A stretch of DNA of 64,000 nt, taken from assembly GCF_900114675.1 (NCBI RefSeq), contig NZ_FOZM01000003.1, forward strand, positions 372,001-436,000. The letters run 5' to 3'. This document shows positions 1-7,740 of this stretch, in pieces (within the stretch, counting starts at the first letter, position 1; every line of letters begins with the position of its first letter). The stretch is from Yoonia litorea. GTDB taxonomy: Bacteria; Pseudomonadota; Alphaproteobacteria; Rhodobacterales; Rhodobacteraceae. The translations under genes were made by a program, and so were the position numbers. The notes beneath the pieces are model-generated. The model was not told where the DNA came from, ran no database searches, and saw nothing but the letters and a program-made list of their open reading frames with translations.

Positions 1-1
1 C

Positions 2-703
2 ACCGACCCGCGGTATGCCCGTGTCAAAGTCAGGCAGATGTATGCACAGTTGCAGGATCTGGGGCTGACCCCGAAGCGGCTGTTGCAAACGGTCGAGCAT
101 ATGCAGGCAGCGCAGGCGACACTCATTGCCGCGGCCAAGGATTTCGCGACCAGACATGTGGTGCAAGAGGGTGCTGATCTTGTCCTTGACGGTGCTGTGC
201 TTGACCTCGCGGCTGGCGATACGCCAAGACGGGTGCTGACAGCGGCACTTGCTTGGGTCAATGGTGCCAACTATCGCCCGCGCTTTGATGCCCTACGGCA
301 GGCCGCAGCCGAGGCATGTGCGGGTCAGACCGTAACGTTGGCTGGCGTCATCTGGCTGCAAGAGAAAGACGGGCGCGTGCGCCTCATTCGGGAGGCGGCA
401 GCGACGGCAACCTCTCCGCTTTCCCCGCGCACCGATGGTCAGGACAGGACGTTGATCTGGGACAGCCGCTGGACGATTTCAGGGCCATCTGGCACTGGTT
501 TGCAGGTGCGCGCTTTGGCGGATGGATTGCAAAGCTGTCCCCAATGGCGCGAGACGGGTGTGCCACGCAGGTCGCTGATGGCCTCGCCAGCGATTTGGGA
601 CAAGGAGACATTGGTCGCCGCACCGGTCGCAGGGCTGGCAAACGGCTGGTCGGCACGGATTGTCGCGGATTTCCATTCTACGGCCTTTGCCATTGAAGAT
701 TAG
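2..703 (+). CDS. tilS: tRNA(Ile)-lysidine synthase, C-terminal part (partial)
   Basis: TilS attaches lysine to cytidine 34 of tRNA-Ile(CAU) so that it reads AUA codons. The gene is cut at the left edge, so the N-terminal PP-loop ATPase with its SGGxDS motif is outside. The first residues seen, DPRYARVKVRQ, match the stretch that follows the ATPase core in TilS and sits next to tRNA-binding residues. The rest is the poorly conserved C-terminal region, ending in TAG at 701-703. It lies 79 bp upstream of ftsH, the usual alphaproteobacterial order, which supports the call. A small hairpin (CCTCTA, TTT, TAGAGG, 711-725) in the gap has no U-run and is not a convincing terminator. Confidence 0.82.
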   Translation, partial: TDPRYARVKVRQMYAQLQDLGLTPKRLLQTVEHMQAAQATLIAAAKDFATRHVVQEGADLVLDGAVLDLAAGDTPRRVLTAALAWVNGANYRPRFDALRQAAAEACAGQTVTLAGVIWLQEKDGRVRLIREAAATATSPLSPRTDGQDRTLIWDSRWTISGPSGTGLQVRALADGLQSCPQWRETGVPRRSLMASPAIWDKETLVAAPVAGLANGWSARIVADFHSTAFAIED

Positions 704-782
704 GGTTTCACCTCTATTTTAGAGGAAACGCTTGTGTGGCGACTCTGTCGCTCCAATCCCCGATTTCAAAGGAGTTTTTCCC

Positions 783-2699
783 TTGGGCAACGCGCGTAAT
801 ATGGTCTTTTGGGTCGTCTTGTTTTTGATGGTCCTTGCGCTTTTCAATCTCTTCAGCAGCCCCCCTGGCACGCAAAACAGCCAGGCGCGGAGCTATTCGG
901 AATTCGTCGAAGCCGTCGAAGGTGGCCGCGTCACTGATGTGGTGATCGATGGCGAAAGCGTCCGTTATGCCGAAGGTGGTCGGTCGTTTACGACGATCAT
1001 GCCGCAAGATGCTGAAATCACGAACCTTTTGATCGAGGCTGGCGTTCCGGTTGAAGCGCGCAGTCAGGAAACCTCTGCGTTCCAGTCGTTCCTTGTCAGC
1101 CTCTTGCCGTTCCTGCTGCTGATCGGTGTCTGGATCTACTTCATGAACCGGATGCAGGGTGGCGGCCGTGGTGGCGCGATGGGCTTTGGCAAAAGCCGCG
1201 CGAAGCTACTGACGGAAAAGCATGGCCGCGTCACGTTTGATGATGTGGCTGGCATCGACGAAGCTAAAGAAGAGCTGGAAGAAATCGTGGAATTCCTGCG
1301 CAACCCGCAGAAATTCTCACGGCTTGGCGGCAAAATCCCAAAAGGCGCGTTGCTTGTTGGCCCTCCGGGTACGGGTAAGACGCTGCTTGCGCGGGCAATC
1401 GCGGGCGAAGCTGGCGTGCCGTTCTTCACAATCTCGGGTTCTGACTTTGTTGAAATGTTCGTGGGTGTTGGTGCGTCGCGTGTGCGCGACATGTTCGAAC
1501 AGGCCAAGAAGAACGCACCTTGTATCGTGTTTATCGACGAAATCGACGCCGTGGGCCGGTCGCGTGGCGCAGGCTACGGTGGCGGCAACGACGAACGCGA
1601 ACAGACGCTGAACCAGCTTCTGGTCGAGATGGACGGATTTGAAGCAAACGAAGGCGTCATCATCGTTGCGGCGACCAACCGCCGTGACGTGCTCGACCCT
1701 GCCTTGCTGCGTCCGGGCCGCTTTGACCGTCAGGTCACTGTGCCGAACCCTGACATCAAGGGGCGCGAAAAGATCCTCGGCGTGCATGCCCGCAAGATCC
1801 CGCTGGGGCCAGATGTGGACCTGCGCATCATCGCGCGCGGTACACCGGGCTTCTCTGGTGCGGACCTTGCGAACCTTGTGAATGAAGCGGCTCTGATGGC
1901 TGCGCGTGTCGGACGCCGGTTCGTCACCATGATCGACTTTGAATCCGCCAAGGACAAAGTGATGATGGGCGCGGAGCGTCGTTCGATGGTCATGACCGCC
2001 GAGCAAAAGGAAATGACCGCCTATCACGAGGCAGGTCACGCCATTGTCGGCATCACCCTGCCGAAGTGTGATCCGGTCTACAAAGCCACGATCATTCCGC
2101 GTGGTGGTGCGTTGGGTATGGTAATGAGCCTGCCTGAAATGGACCGCCTCAACATGTTCAAGGATGAATGCCACCAGCGTCTGGCGATGACGATGGCCGG
2201 TAAAGCGGCAGAGATCATCAAATATGGCGAGGATCAGGTCTCGAACGGTCCGGCCGGTGATATTCAGCAAGCAAGCCAGTTGGCCCGCGCGATGGTTCTG
2301 CGCTGGGGGATGTCCGACAAGGTCGGCAACATCGACTACGCCGAAGCGCACGAAGGCTATTCAGGCAATACCGCGGGCCTTTCGGTTTCGGCCAGCACCA
2401 AAGAACTGATCGAAGAAGAAGTGCGATCGTTCATCCAGCAAGGCTATGAGACAGCGCACAAGATCCTGACCGAGAAGCACGAAGAGTTCGAGCGACTGGC
2501 ACAAGGTCTGCTTGAATACGAGACGCTGACGGGCGACGAGATCAAGCGCGTGATGAAGGGTGAACCACCCCACATCAGCCCTGACGCCGATGACACGCCG
2601 CCATCGGGTGGCACGCCTTCGGTTACGGCCATTCCGAAAACCAAACCGAAGAAGCCGCGTGCTTCTGATGGCGGGATGGAGCCTGAACCCTCAACCTAA
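783..2699 (+). CDS. ftsH: ATP-dependent zinc metalloprotease FtsH
   Basis: This is the membrane-anchored AAA+ protease that removes unassembled membrane proteins and short-lived regulators. The start is taken as TTG at 783, because GGAG at 771-774 lies 8 nt upstream and the protein then begins MGNARN, as in relatives. An upstream ATG at 732 would add 17 unconserved residues. The product has 638 residues. It has two membrane helices (about 7-24 and 103-122) flanking a periplasmic domain, then Walker A GPPGTGKT at 193-200, Walker B with FIDEIDA, the second region of homology ending in RPGRFDR, and the zinc site HEAGH at 415-419. The tail is Pro/Lys-rich. A strong terminator follows. Confidence 0.97.
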   Translation: MGNARNMVFWVVLFLMVLALFNLFSSPPGTQNSQARSYSEFVEAVEGGRVTDVVIDGESVRYAEGGRSFTTIMPQDAEITNLLIEAGVPVEARSQETSAFQSFLVSLLPFLLLIGVWIYFMNRMQGGGRGGAMGFGKSRAKLLTEKHGRVTFDDVAGIDEAKEELEEIVEFLRNPQKFSRLGGKIPKGALLVGPPGTGKTLLARAIAGEAGVPFFTISGSDFVEMFVGVGASRVRDMFEQAKKNAPCIVFIDEIDAVGRSRGAGYGGGNDEREQTLNQLLVEMDGFEANEGVIIVAATNRRDVLDPALLRPGRFDRQVTVPNPDIKGREKILGVHARKIPLGPDVDLRIIARGTPGFSGADLANLVNEAALMAARVGRRFVTMIDFESAKDKVMMGAERRSMVMTAEQKEMTAYHEAGHAIVGITLPKCDPVYKATIIPRGGALGMVMSLPEMDRLNMFKDECHQRLAMTMAGKAAEIIKYGEDQVSNGPAGDIQQASQLARAMVLRWGMSDKVGNIDYAEAHEGYSGNTAGLSVSASTKELIEEEVRSFIQQGYETAHKILTEKHEEFERLAQGLLEYETLTGDEIKRVMKGEPPHISPDADDTPPSGGTPSVTAIPKTKPKKPRASDGGMEPEPST

Positions 2700-2711
2700 C
2701 CGACACCATAA

Positions 2712-2736
2712 CGTCGCCCCTCGGGGCGGCGTTTTT
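2712..2736 (+). terminator. Intrinsic terminator after ftsH
   Basis: A GC-rich stem (CGTCGCCCC pairing with GGGGCGGCG, one G-U pair, tight loop) is followed directly by TTTTT. It starts 13 bp after the ftsH stop. Confidence 0.85.
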
Positions 2737-2814
2737 CATTGGCGCATCTTTCGGGTTGTCTGACTATCACGCCGCGCGGTAACCATCGTTCATTGTTGCT
2801 GCACGGAGACCTTT

Positions 2815-3396
2815 ATGCCCGCACTTGCCCCGACCGGATTTACAGGCACCATCGTCTGGATCGGGCATGTCCCTGATCGCGACAAAGCATTGTCATCCAC
2901 GAAAATGGACACGGCGGAGCTGACCTTTGCCGGTATCCCCGGAGAGGCGCACGGCGGTCTGACCCGGCCATCCTGTAGCCGTGTCGTCAGCCAGTATCCC
3001 AAGGGCACGGAAATCCGGAATACGCGTCAGCTTTCTGTTGTATCTGCTGAGGAGTTGGCGGAAATCGCGGCTGACTGCGGTCTGGATGCGCTTGACCCTG
3101 CCTTGGTTGGTGCGTCTCTCGTGATCAGTGGTATCCCGGACTTCACCCATCTGCCGCCGTCGTCACGGTTGCAGATCGCCGAAGGCGCGACACTTGTTGT
3201 CGATATGGAAAACCGTCCCTGCCACCTGCCAGCCAAACCGATCAACGCTGCCCACGCGGGTGCCGGTGACAAGTTCAAGGCTGCCGCAAAAGACAAGCGC
3301 GGCGTGACAGCCTGGGTTGAGCGGGAAGGGAAAATAAAAATCGGGGACGCAGTCAGACTGCATGTCCCCGATCAAAGAGCGTGGCGCGCCGGTTGA
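2815..3396 (+). CDS. MOSC domain-containing protein
   Basis: MOSC proteins are related to the C-terminal domain of molybdenum-cofactor sulfurases and usually carry sulfur on a conserved cysteine. Seen here: the FAGIPGEAHGG segment near residue 45, RQLSVVSAEEL near 70, the LVISGIPDF block, and NRPCHLP with the conserved Cys. At 193 residues it is a stand-alone MOSC domain like the YiiM group. The start at 2815 has GGAG 7 nt upstream. It has its own transcription unit after the ftsH terminator. It is convergent with the EF-hand gene, and that gene's terminator lies inside its last 60 bp. Substrate unknown; a molybdenum-cofactor link is only a family expectation. Confidence 0.88.
   Translation: MPALAPTGFTGTIVWIGHVPDRDKALSSTKMDTAELTFAGIPGEAHGGLTRPSCSRVVSQYPKGTEIRNTRQLSVVSAEELAEIAADCGLDALDPALVGASLVISGIPDFTHLPPSSRLQIAEGATLVVDMENRPCHLPAKPINAAHAGAGDKFKAAAKDKRGVTAWVEREGKIKIGDAVRLHVPDQRAWRAG
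3332..3372 (-). terminator. Minus-strand intrinsic terminator inside the MOSC gene end
   Basis: On the minus strand, arms at 3364-3372 and 3340-3348 pair over 9 bp (ATCGGGGAC type), continued by a 5-bp GCAGT stem with a CAG loop and a 2-nt bulge. They are followed by TTTTTATTTT. It begins about 40 bp after the stop of the EF-hand gene, so it probably ends that transcript, although it lies wholly within the MOSC coding sequence. Confidence 0.75.
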
Positions 3397-3412
3397 CGCG
3401 CCAACGGATGCC

Positions 3413-4180
3413 TTAGGACATCGCTTCGATGTAGAAGTAGTAGGCCGGTACGCCTTTCGCGGCATCAGTAAAGCCGTCGTTCGTTGCGTTTGTTGCCGCT
3501 TCCTCGTAGCTGTCGTTCCACTTTTCGACAAACTCTTCGAGGCTCAACATGCCGTCGGTTGTCGCATCGGCCATATCGAATTTCTGGTTAATCTCGCTGA
3601 TGTCGATCTGGTAGTCGTCTGCACGCGCGACCCATTCGTCGCGGGTCAGTTGACGGTCGGAATTGGCATCGGCTGCATTAAAGTTGACAGCCGCCAGACC
3701 GATCCAGATGTCGCGGTTCTCGACGTCGAATTCCGCAGCGCCGGAGCCTTCACCCAGATAGACAAACGGTTGCTCGAAAGAGGTCGCCATGTCACTGTTG
3801 TCGCCGCTTTGGGGGAATGTTTCGGCGTGGATATTCTCGGCTTCACCGAAATACTCCTGTGCGGTGATCACCTCGTCGAGGTTTTCATCCAAAGAACGGA
3901 TCGTCTCTGCGTCCCATTCCAGATAGGGTGAGGCTTTCTCGGTGCAGGCCACGTACTCTTCGCGTGTCAGCGCGCCGTCCTTGTTGACGTCAATCTCTGC
4001 AAAAACGGCCTGTGCGTTTTCGGCCAGTTCAGTCGGGTCGAGAAAACCGTCCGTATTCTGGTCCCCCGGGAAGAATGCGTTTTCGCAAAAGCTTGGTGTT
4101 GCGCCGTGACCGCCAGCAACAGCTGCCAGTGGCAGGATGGCGGTCGCCGTCGAGACGAGAAGTGTCTTCAATGTGGTCAT
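3413..4180 (-). CDS. Secreted EF-hand calcium-binding protein
   Basis: A 255-residue protein with a Sec signal peptide (about residues 1-23, ending AAVAGG), so expected in the periplasm or outside the cell. Five EF-hand loops can be read: D40-E51 (DQNTDGFLDPTE), D64-E75 (DVNKDGALTREE), D98-E109 (DENLDEVITAQE), D171-E182 (DANSDRQLTRDE) and D205-E216 (DATTDGMLSLEE). The third and fourth lack the usual central glycine, so they may bind weakly. The protein is acidic. Two cysteines (32 and 79) could form a disulfide. The start has AGGAGG upstream. It is monocistronic, divergent from fhs, and has a clear terminator. No enzymatic domain is visible; calcium buffering or sensing is inferred. Confidence 0.85.
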   Translation of the reverse strand: MTTLKTLLVSTATAILPLAAVAGGHGATPSFCENAFFPGDQNTDGFLDPTELAENAQAVFAEIDVNKDGALTREEYVACTEKASPYLEWDAETIRSLDENLDEVITAQEYFGEAENIHAETFPQSGDNSDMATSFEQPFVYLGEGSGAAEFDVENRDIWIGLAAVNFNAADANSDRQLTRDEWVARADDYQIDISEINQKFDMADATTDGMLSLEEFVEKWNDSYEEAATNATNDGFTDAAKGVPAYYFYIEAMS

Positions 4181-4395
4181 TGTTGGTCCTCCTGTTTAAT
4201 ACGTTCACCGACACAACACGGCGTGGTTGGAATTGTTCCGTTGCGGTCATCACGGTTCCGATATGAAACAGCCCGCCGCGCAGGCGACGATTCCAAGGGC
4301 GAAAATGTCGTAATCACCGTGCATGCCGCTGTATCCAGCGGTTAGAAGCTGATTTGAACAAGAATGGCCTGAGCCAAATCGCAGGGAAGTCACCA
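4181..4395. promoter_or_regulatory. Divergent intergenic region between the EF-hand gene and fhs
   Basis: These 215 bp must hold both promoters. A perfect 6-bp hairpin (CCGCTG, TATC, CAGCGG) lies at 4326-4341, 54 nt before the fhs start. I do not recognise a riboswitch or a confident -35/-10 pair. Confidence 0.4.
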
Positions 4396-6072
4396 ATGGA
4401 ATATAAATCTGATATCGAGATCGCACGCGCGGCCAGCAAACGCCCTATTCAGGAAATTGGTGCGAAGCTGGGCATCGACAGTGATGATCTGCTGCCCTAC
4501 GGCCACGACAAGGCCAAGGTCAGCCAGCGCCTGATCGACAGCGTGCAGGATCGCGACGATGGCAAGTTGATCCTTGTGACCGCGATCAACCCCACCCCTG
4601 CCGGTGAAGGGAAAACGACGACAACTGTTGGTCTGGGTGACGGTCTGAACGCAATCGGCAAGAAGGCCGCGATCTGCATCCGCGAGGCGTCACTCGGTCC
4701 GTGCTTTGGCATGAAGGGCGGCGCCGCTGGTGGTGGTTACGCGCAGGTCGTGCCAATGGAAGACATGAACCTGCATTTCACAGGTGATTTCCACGCGATC
4801 ACTTCGGCGCACAACCTGCTGTCCGCGATGATCGACAACCACATCTACTGGGGCAACGAGCTCGAAATCGATATCCGCCGCGTCGCATGGCGCCGCGTGC
4901 TGGACATGAATGACCGCGCCCTGCGCCAGATCACAGCCTCCCTTGGCGGCGTGGCCAACGGTTTCCCGCGCGAAGCCGGTTTTGATATCACCGTGGCCTC
5001 AGAGGTCATGGCGATCCTCTGCCTTGCCCGCAACCTTGAGGACCTGCAAAAGCGTCTGGGCGACATCATCGTTGCCTACCGCCGTGACCGCAGCCCTGTC
5101 TATTGCCGCGACATCAAGGCCGACGGTGCGATGACTGTACTGCTCAAGGATGCGATGCAGCCGAACCTAGTGCAGACGCTGGAAAACAACCCGGCGTTCG
5201 TTCACGGCGGGCCATTCGCCAACATCGCGCATGGCTGTAACTCGGTCACCGCTACGACGACGGCGCTCAAGCTGGCCGACTATGTGGTCACTGAAGCCGG
5301 TTTCGGGGCCGATCTGGGTGCTGAGAAGTTCATGAACATCAAGTGCCGCAAGGCCGGACTGGCCCCGTCGGTCGTGGTCGTTGTGGCGACAGTCCGCGCG
5401 ATGAAGATGAACGGCGGTGTGGCGAAGGCTGATCTGGGTGCCGAAAACGTTGAGGCGGTCCAGAAGGGTTGCGCAAACCTTGGTCGTCATATCGAAAACG
5501 TCAAAGGCTTTGGCGTCCCCGTCGTAGTTGCGATCAACCACTTCGTCACTGATACAGATGCCGAAGTGCAGGCGGTCAAGGACTATGTTGCGACCCAAGG
5601 CTCCGAGGCGATCCTGTGCAAGCACTGGGCGCTGGGGTCGGAAGGCACCAAGGAACTGGCCACCCGTGTGGCGGAGATCGCTGATAAGGGCGAAGCGAAC
5701 TTCTCACCGATTTATCCCGATGACATGAGCCTTTTCGAAAAAATCGAAACGATCGCCAAGCGCATCTACCGCGCTGATGAGGTTCTGGCTGACGGCAAAA
5801 TCCGCGATCAACTCAAGCAGTGGGAAGAGCAGGGATATGGCAATCTGCCGATCTGCATGGCGAAAACCCAGTACAGCTTTACCACTGACCCAACCCGCCG
5901 TGGTGCGCCGACGGGGCACTCCGTGCCGGTCCGTGAAGTGCGTCTGAGTGCCGGTGCCGGGTTCGTGGTCGTGATCTGCGGTGAGATCATGACAATGCCA
6001 GGCCTGCCACGTGTGCCATCGGCTGAATCGATCATGCTGAATGCCGAAGGCCAGATCGAAGGTCTGTTCTAG
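4396..6072 (+). CDS. fhs: Formate--tetrahydrofolate ligase
   Basis: Fhs couples ATP hydrolysis to formation of 10-formyl-THF from formate and THF in the cytosol. The start at ATG 4396 is preferred over 4354: it gives [10 protein letters not shown], the usual family N-terminus, exactly the common length of 558 residues, and has AGGGAAG upstream. The nucleotide-binding [11 protein letters not shown] lies at about residues 66-76. Other family blocks are [17 protein letters not shown], the FTGDFHAI segment and [16 protein letters not shown]. It is followed by a terminator and then folD, so the two enzymes together interconvert formate and methylene-THF. Confidence 0.97.
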   Translation: MEYKSDIEIARAASKRPIQEIGAKLGIDSDDLLPYGHDKAKVSQRLIDSVQDRDDGKLILVTAINPTPAGEGKTTTTVGLGDGLNAIGKKAAICIREASLGPCFGMKGGAAGGGYAQVVPMEDMNLHFTGDFHAITSAHNLLSAMIDNHIYWGNELEIDIRRVAWRRVLDMNDRALRQITASLGGVANGFPREAGFDITVASEVMAILCLARNLEDLQKRLGDIIVAYRRDRSPVYCRDIKADGAMTVLLKDAMQPNLVQTLENNPAFVHGGPFANIAHGCNSVTATTTALKLADYVVTEAGFGADLGAEKFMNIKCRKAGLAPSVVVVVATVRAMKMNGGVAKADLGAENVEAVQKGCANLGRHIENVKGFGVPVVVAINHFVTDTDAEVQAVKDYVATQGSEAILCKHWALGSEGTKELATRVAEIADKGEANFSPIYPDDMSLFEKIETIAKRIYRADEVLADGKIRDQLKQWEEQGYGNLPICMAKTQYSFTTDPTRRGAPTGHSVPVREVRLSAGAGFVVVICGEIMTMPGLPRVPSAESIMLNAEGQIEGLF

Positions 6073-6084
6073 ACTTGATTGCAG

Positions 6085-6115
6085 CGGCGGCGCAGCTAAT
6101 GTGCCGCCGATTTTT
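6085..6115 (+). terminator. Intrinsic terminator after fhs
   Basis: A stem of about 10 bp (GGCGGCGCA at 6086-6094 with TGTGCCGCC at 6100-6108, one G-U pair, flanking C-G) is followed by ATTTTT. It separates fhs from folD, so folD probably has its own promoter or depends on readthrough. Confidence 0.8.
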
Positions 6116-6168
6116 GCGTGATCCGCAGGATGCCTCCGGCGGTGGTATTTTGAACATGAGAAGATGCG

Positions 6169-7062
6169 ATGACAGCGACAGTGATTGACGGAAAAGCCTT
6201 CGCCGCAAAGGTGCGGGGACAAGTGGCCGATGGTGTGGCCAAGCTGAAAGAGGCGCATGGCATCACACCGGGACTTGCGGTGGTTCTGGTCGGTGAAGAC
6301 CCCGCCAGTCAGGTCTATGTCCGGTCCAAGGGCAAGATGACCGTCGAGGTCGGTATGGCATCCTTCGAGCACCGACTGGATGTGGACACATCAGAAGCAG
6401 ACCTTCTGGCGGTGATTGATCAACTCAACAACGATCCTGCGGTGCACGGCATTCTGGTGCAGTTGCCTCTGCCGGGCCACCTCGACAGCGATCTGGTGAT
6501 CAACAGCATTGATCCGGCCAAAGACGTTGACGGGTTTCATATTTCCAACGTCGGGCTTTTAGGCACTGGACAGAAAAGTATGGTGCCCTGCACGCCATTG
6601 GGCTGTCTGATGATGCTGCGTGATTATCACGGCTCCTTGTCGGGTATGAATGCAGTGGTGATTGGCCGCTCGAACATCGTTGGCAAGCCGATGGCGCAGT
6701 TGCTGCTGGGCGATAGCTGCACCGTCACGATTGCCCATAGCCGCACGAAAGACCTTCCTGCCGTTGTCGGTCAGGCTGATATTGTTGTTGCAGCGGTTGG
6801 CCGTCCACAGATGGTCACCGGCGACTGGATCAAGCCGGGTGCGACTGTGATTGATGTGGGCATCAACCGTGTCGAAAAGCCTGAGGGCGGAACGCGTCTG
6901 GTCGGTGATGCGGATTTTGAAAGTTGTGCCGCCGTTGCAGGTGCGATCACACCAGTGCCGGGTGGCGTTGGTCCGATGACGATTGCCTGCCTTTTGGCAA
7001 ATACGCTGACCGCGTGCTGCCGCGCCAATGGTTTGCCTGAACCCGAAGGTCTGACACCCTAG
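6169..7062 (+). CDS. folD: Bifunctional methylene-THF dehydrogenase / methenyl-THF cyclohydrolase
   Basis: FolD oxidises 5,10-methylene-THF with NADP+ to methenyl-THF and hydrolyses it to 10-formyl-THF. The 297-residue protein has the catalytic VYVRSKGKM block with the key lysine near residue 56, the [11 protein letters not shown] signature near 100, PCTPLGC, the Rossmann-type segment [17 protein letters not shown], and the C-terminal [12 protein letters not shown]. It sits 96 bp after fhs, on the other side of a terminator. Its TAG stop overlaps the convergent pdeM stop within a CTAG tetranucleotide, leaving no room for a separate terminator. Confidence 0.97.
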   Translation: MTATVIDGKAFAAKVRGQVADGVAKLKEAHGITPGLAVVLVGEDPASQVYVRSKGKMTVEVGMASFEHRLDVDTSEADLLAVIDQLNNDPAVHGILVQLPLPGHLDSDLVINSIDPAKDVDGFHISNVGLLGTGQKSMVPCTPLGCLMMLRDYHGSLSGMNAVVIGRSNIVGKPMAQLLLGDSCTVTIAHSRTKDLPAVVGQADIVVAAVGRPQMVTGDWIKPGATVIDVGINRVEKPEGGTRLVGDADFESCAAVAGAITPVPGGVGPMTIACLLANTLTACCRANGLPEPEGLTP

Positions 7063-7703
7063 GCCGTCGGGACAGCGATGGCCTTTCGCCCGGTCATAAT
7101 GGCCATGGGTGGTGCATCAAAGAGCTTGCGCAGATCGGCGGTATGACTGGCAAGCCCGCCTGTGTAGGTACCATAGGCGGGCATGATCAGCCGCTGCGCA
7201 TCATAGAGAAACGCAGGGCGGCTGCGGCCCGCCACGCGGTGCTTGGGATGGTAGTGTCCAGAGACTTCGGCGGGGGCACCTGTTGCAATGTGGCGGAATG
7301 CCAGTGTGCCGACGGTAATCTCGCCCATATGTGCGCCGCCCAGATCAACAGGGCCCGGATCGTGGTTGCCTTCTATCCAGACCCATCGGCGTCCGGCCTG
7401 CAGACGGGCCAGCCAGAGCTGCATATCCTCTGTCAGCGCATTGGCCGCCTCAAGATCATCAAAGCTGTCGCCAAGGCAGATCACCATTTGCGGTGCGCAT
7501 TCCAGAATATCCGCTTCGAGTTTGGAGAGTGTTTCCTGCACCTCATAGGGTGGCAACATCCGTCCGCTGCGCCGCGCGATCCGGTCAGACTTGCCCAAAT
7601 GCAGATCAGAGACGCACAGCACAGCCTCTTCGGGCAGGAAAAGCGCGCCAGATGGCATCGCCATCAGCGCCATGTCGCAGAACGTAAAACGAAGATTGTT
7701 CAT
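7059..7703 (-). CDS. pdeM: Ligase-associated DNA damage response endonuclease PdeM
   Basis: A calcineurin-like metallophosphoesterase of 214 residues. Metal-binding motifs are visible: DLHLGK near residue 34, GDSFDD near 78, GNHDPG near 112 and SGHYHPKH near 147. PdeM-type proteins are encoded with a DEXH helicase, and often with an ATP-dependent DNA ligase and an exonuclease-like protein, in a proposed DNA repair set. Here it follows the helicase by 37 bp. The start MNNLRF at 7703 is chosen over an upstream start at 7757, which lies inside the helicase 3' end and adds unconserved sequence. No ligase gene is nearby. Confidence 0.87.
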   Translation of the reverse strand: MNNLRFTFCDMALMAMPSGALFLPEEAVLCVSDLHLGKSDRIARRSGRMLPPYEVQETLSKLEADILECAPQMVICLGDSFDDLEAANALTEDMQLWLARLQAGRRWVWIEGNHDPGPVDLGGAHMGEITVGTLAFRHIATGAPAEVSGHYHPKHRVAGRSRPAFLYDAQRLIMPAYGTYTGGLASHTADLRKLFDAPPMAIMTGRKAIAVPTA

Positions 7704-7740
7704 GCTCTGTTCTTTGCGCGTGTGGCGCGCGAGGGCAAGT

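Noticed and set aside
1317-2351. A 344-codon minus-strand open frame inside ftsH.
   Set aside because: It is antisense to the AAA and protease domains of FtsH, and the His/Arg-rich product has no match to known families.
3382-3403. The TGGCGCG/CGCGCCA inverted repeat at the MOSC stop as a terminator.
   Set aside because: No U-run follows on either strand, and the loop is long; the palindrome may just reflect GC-rich codons.
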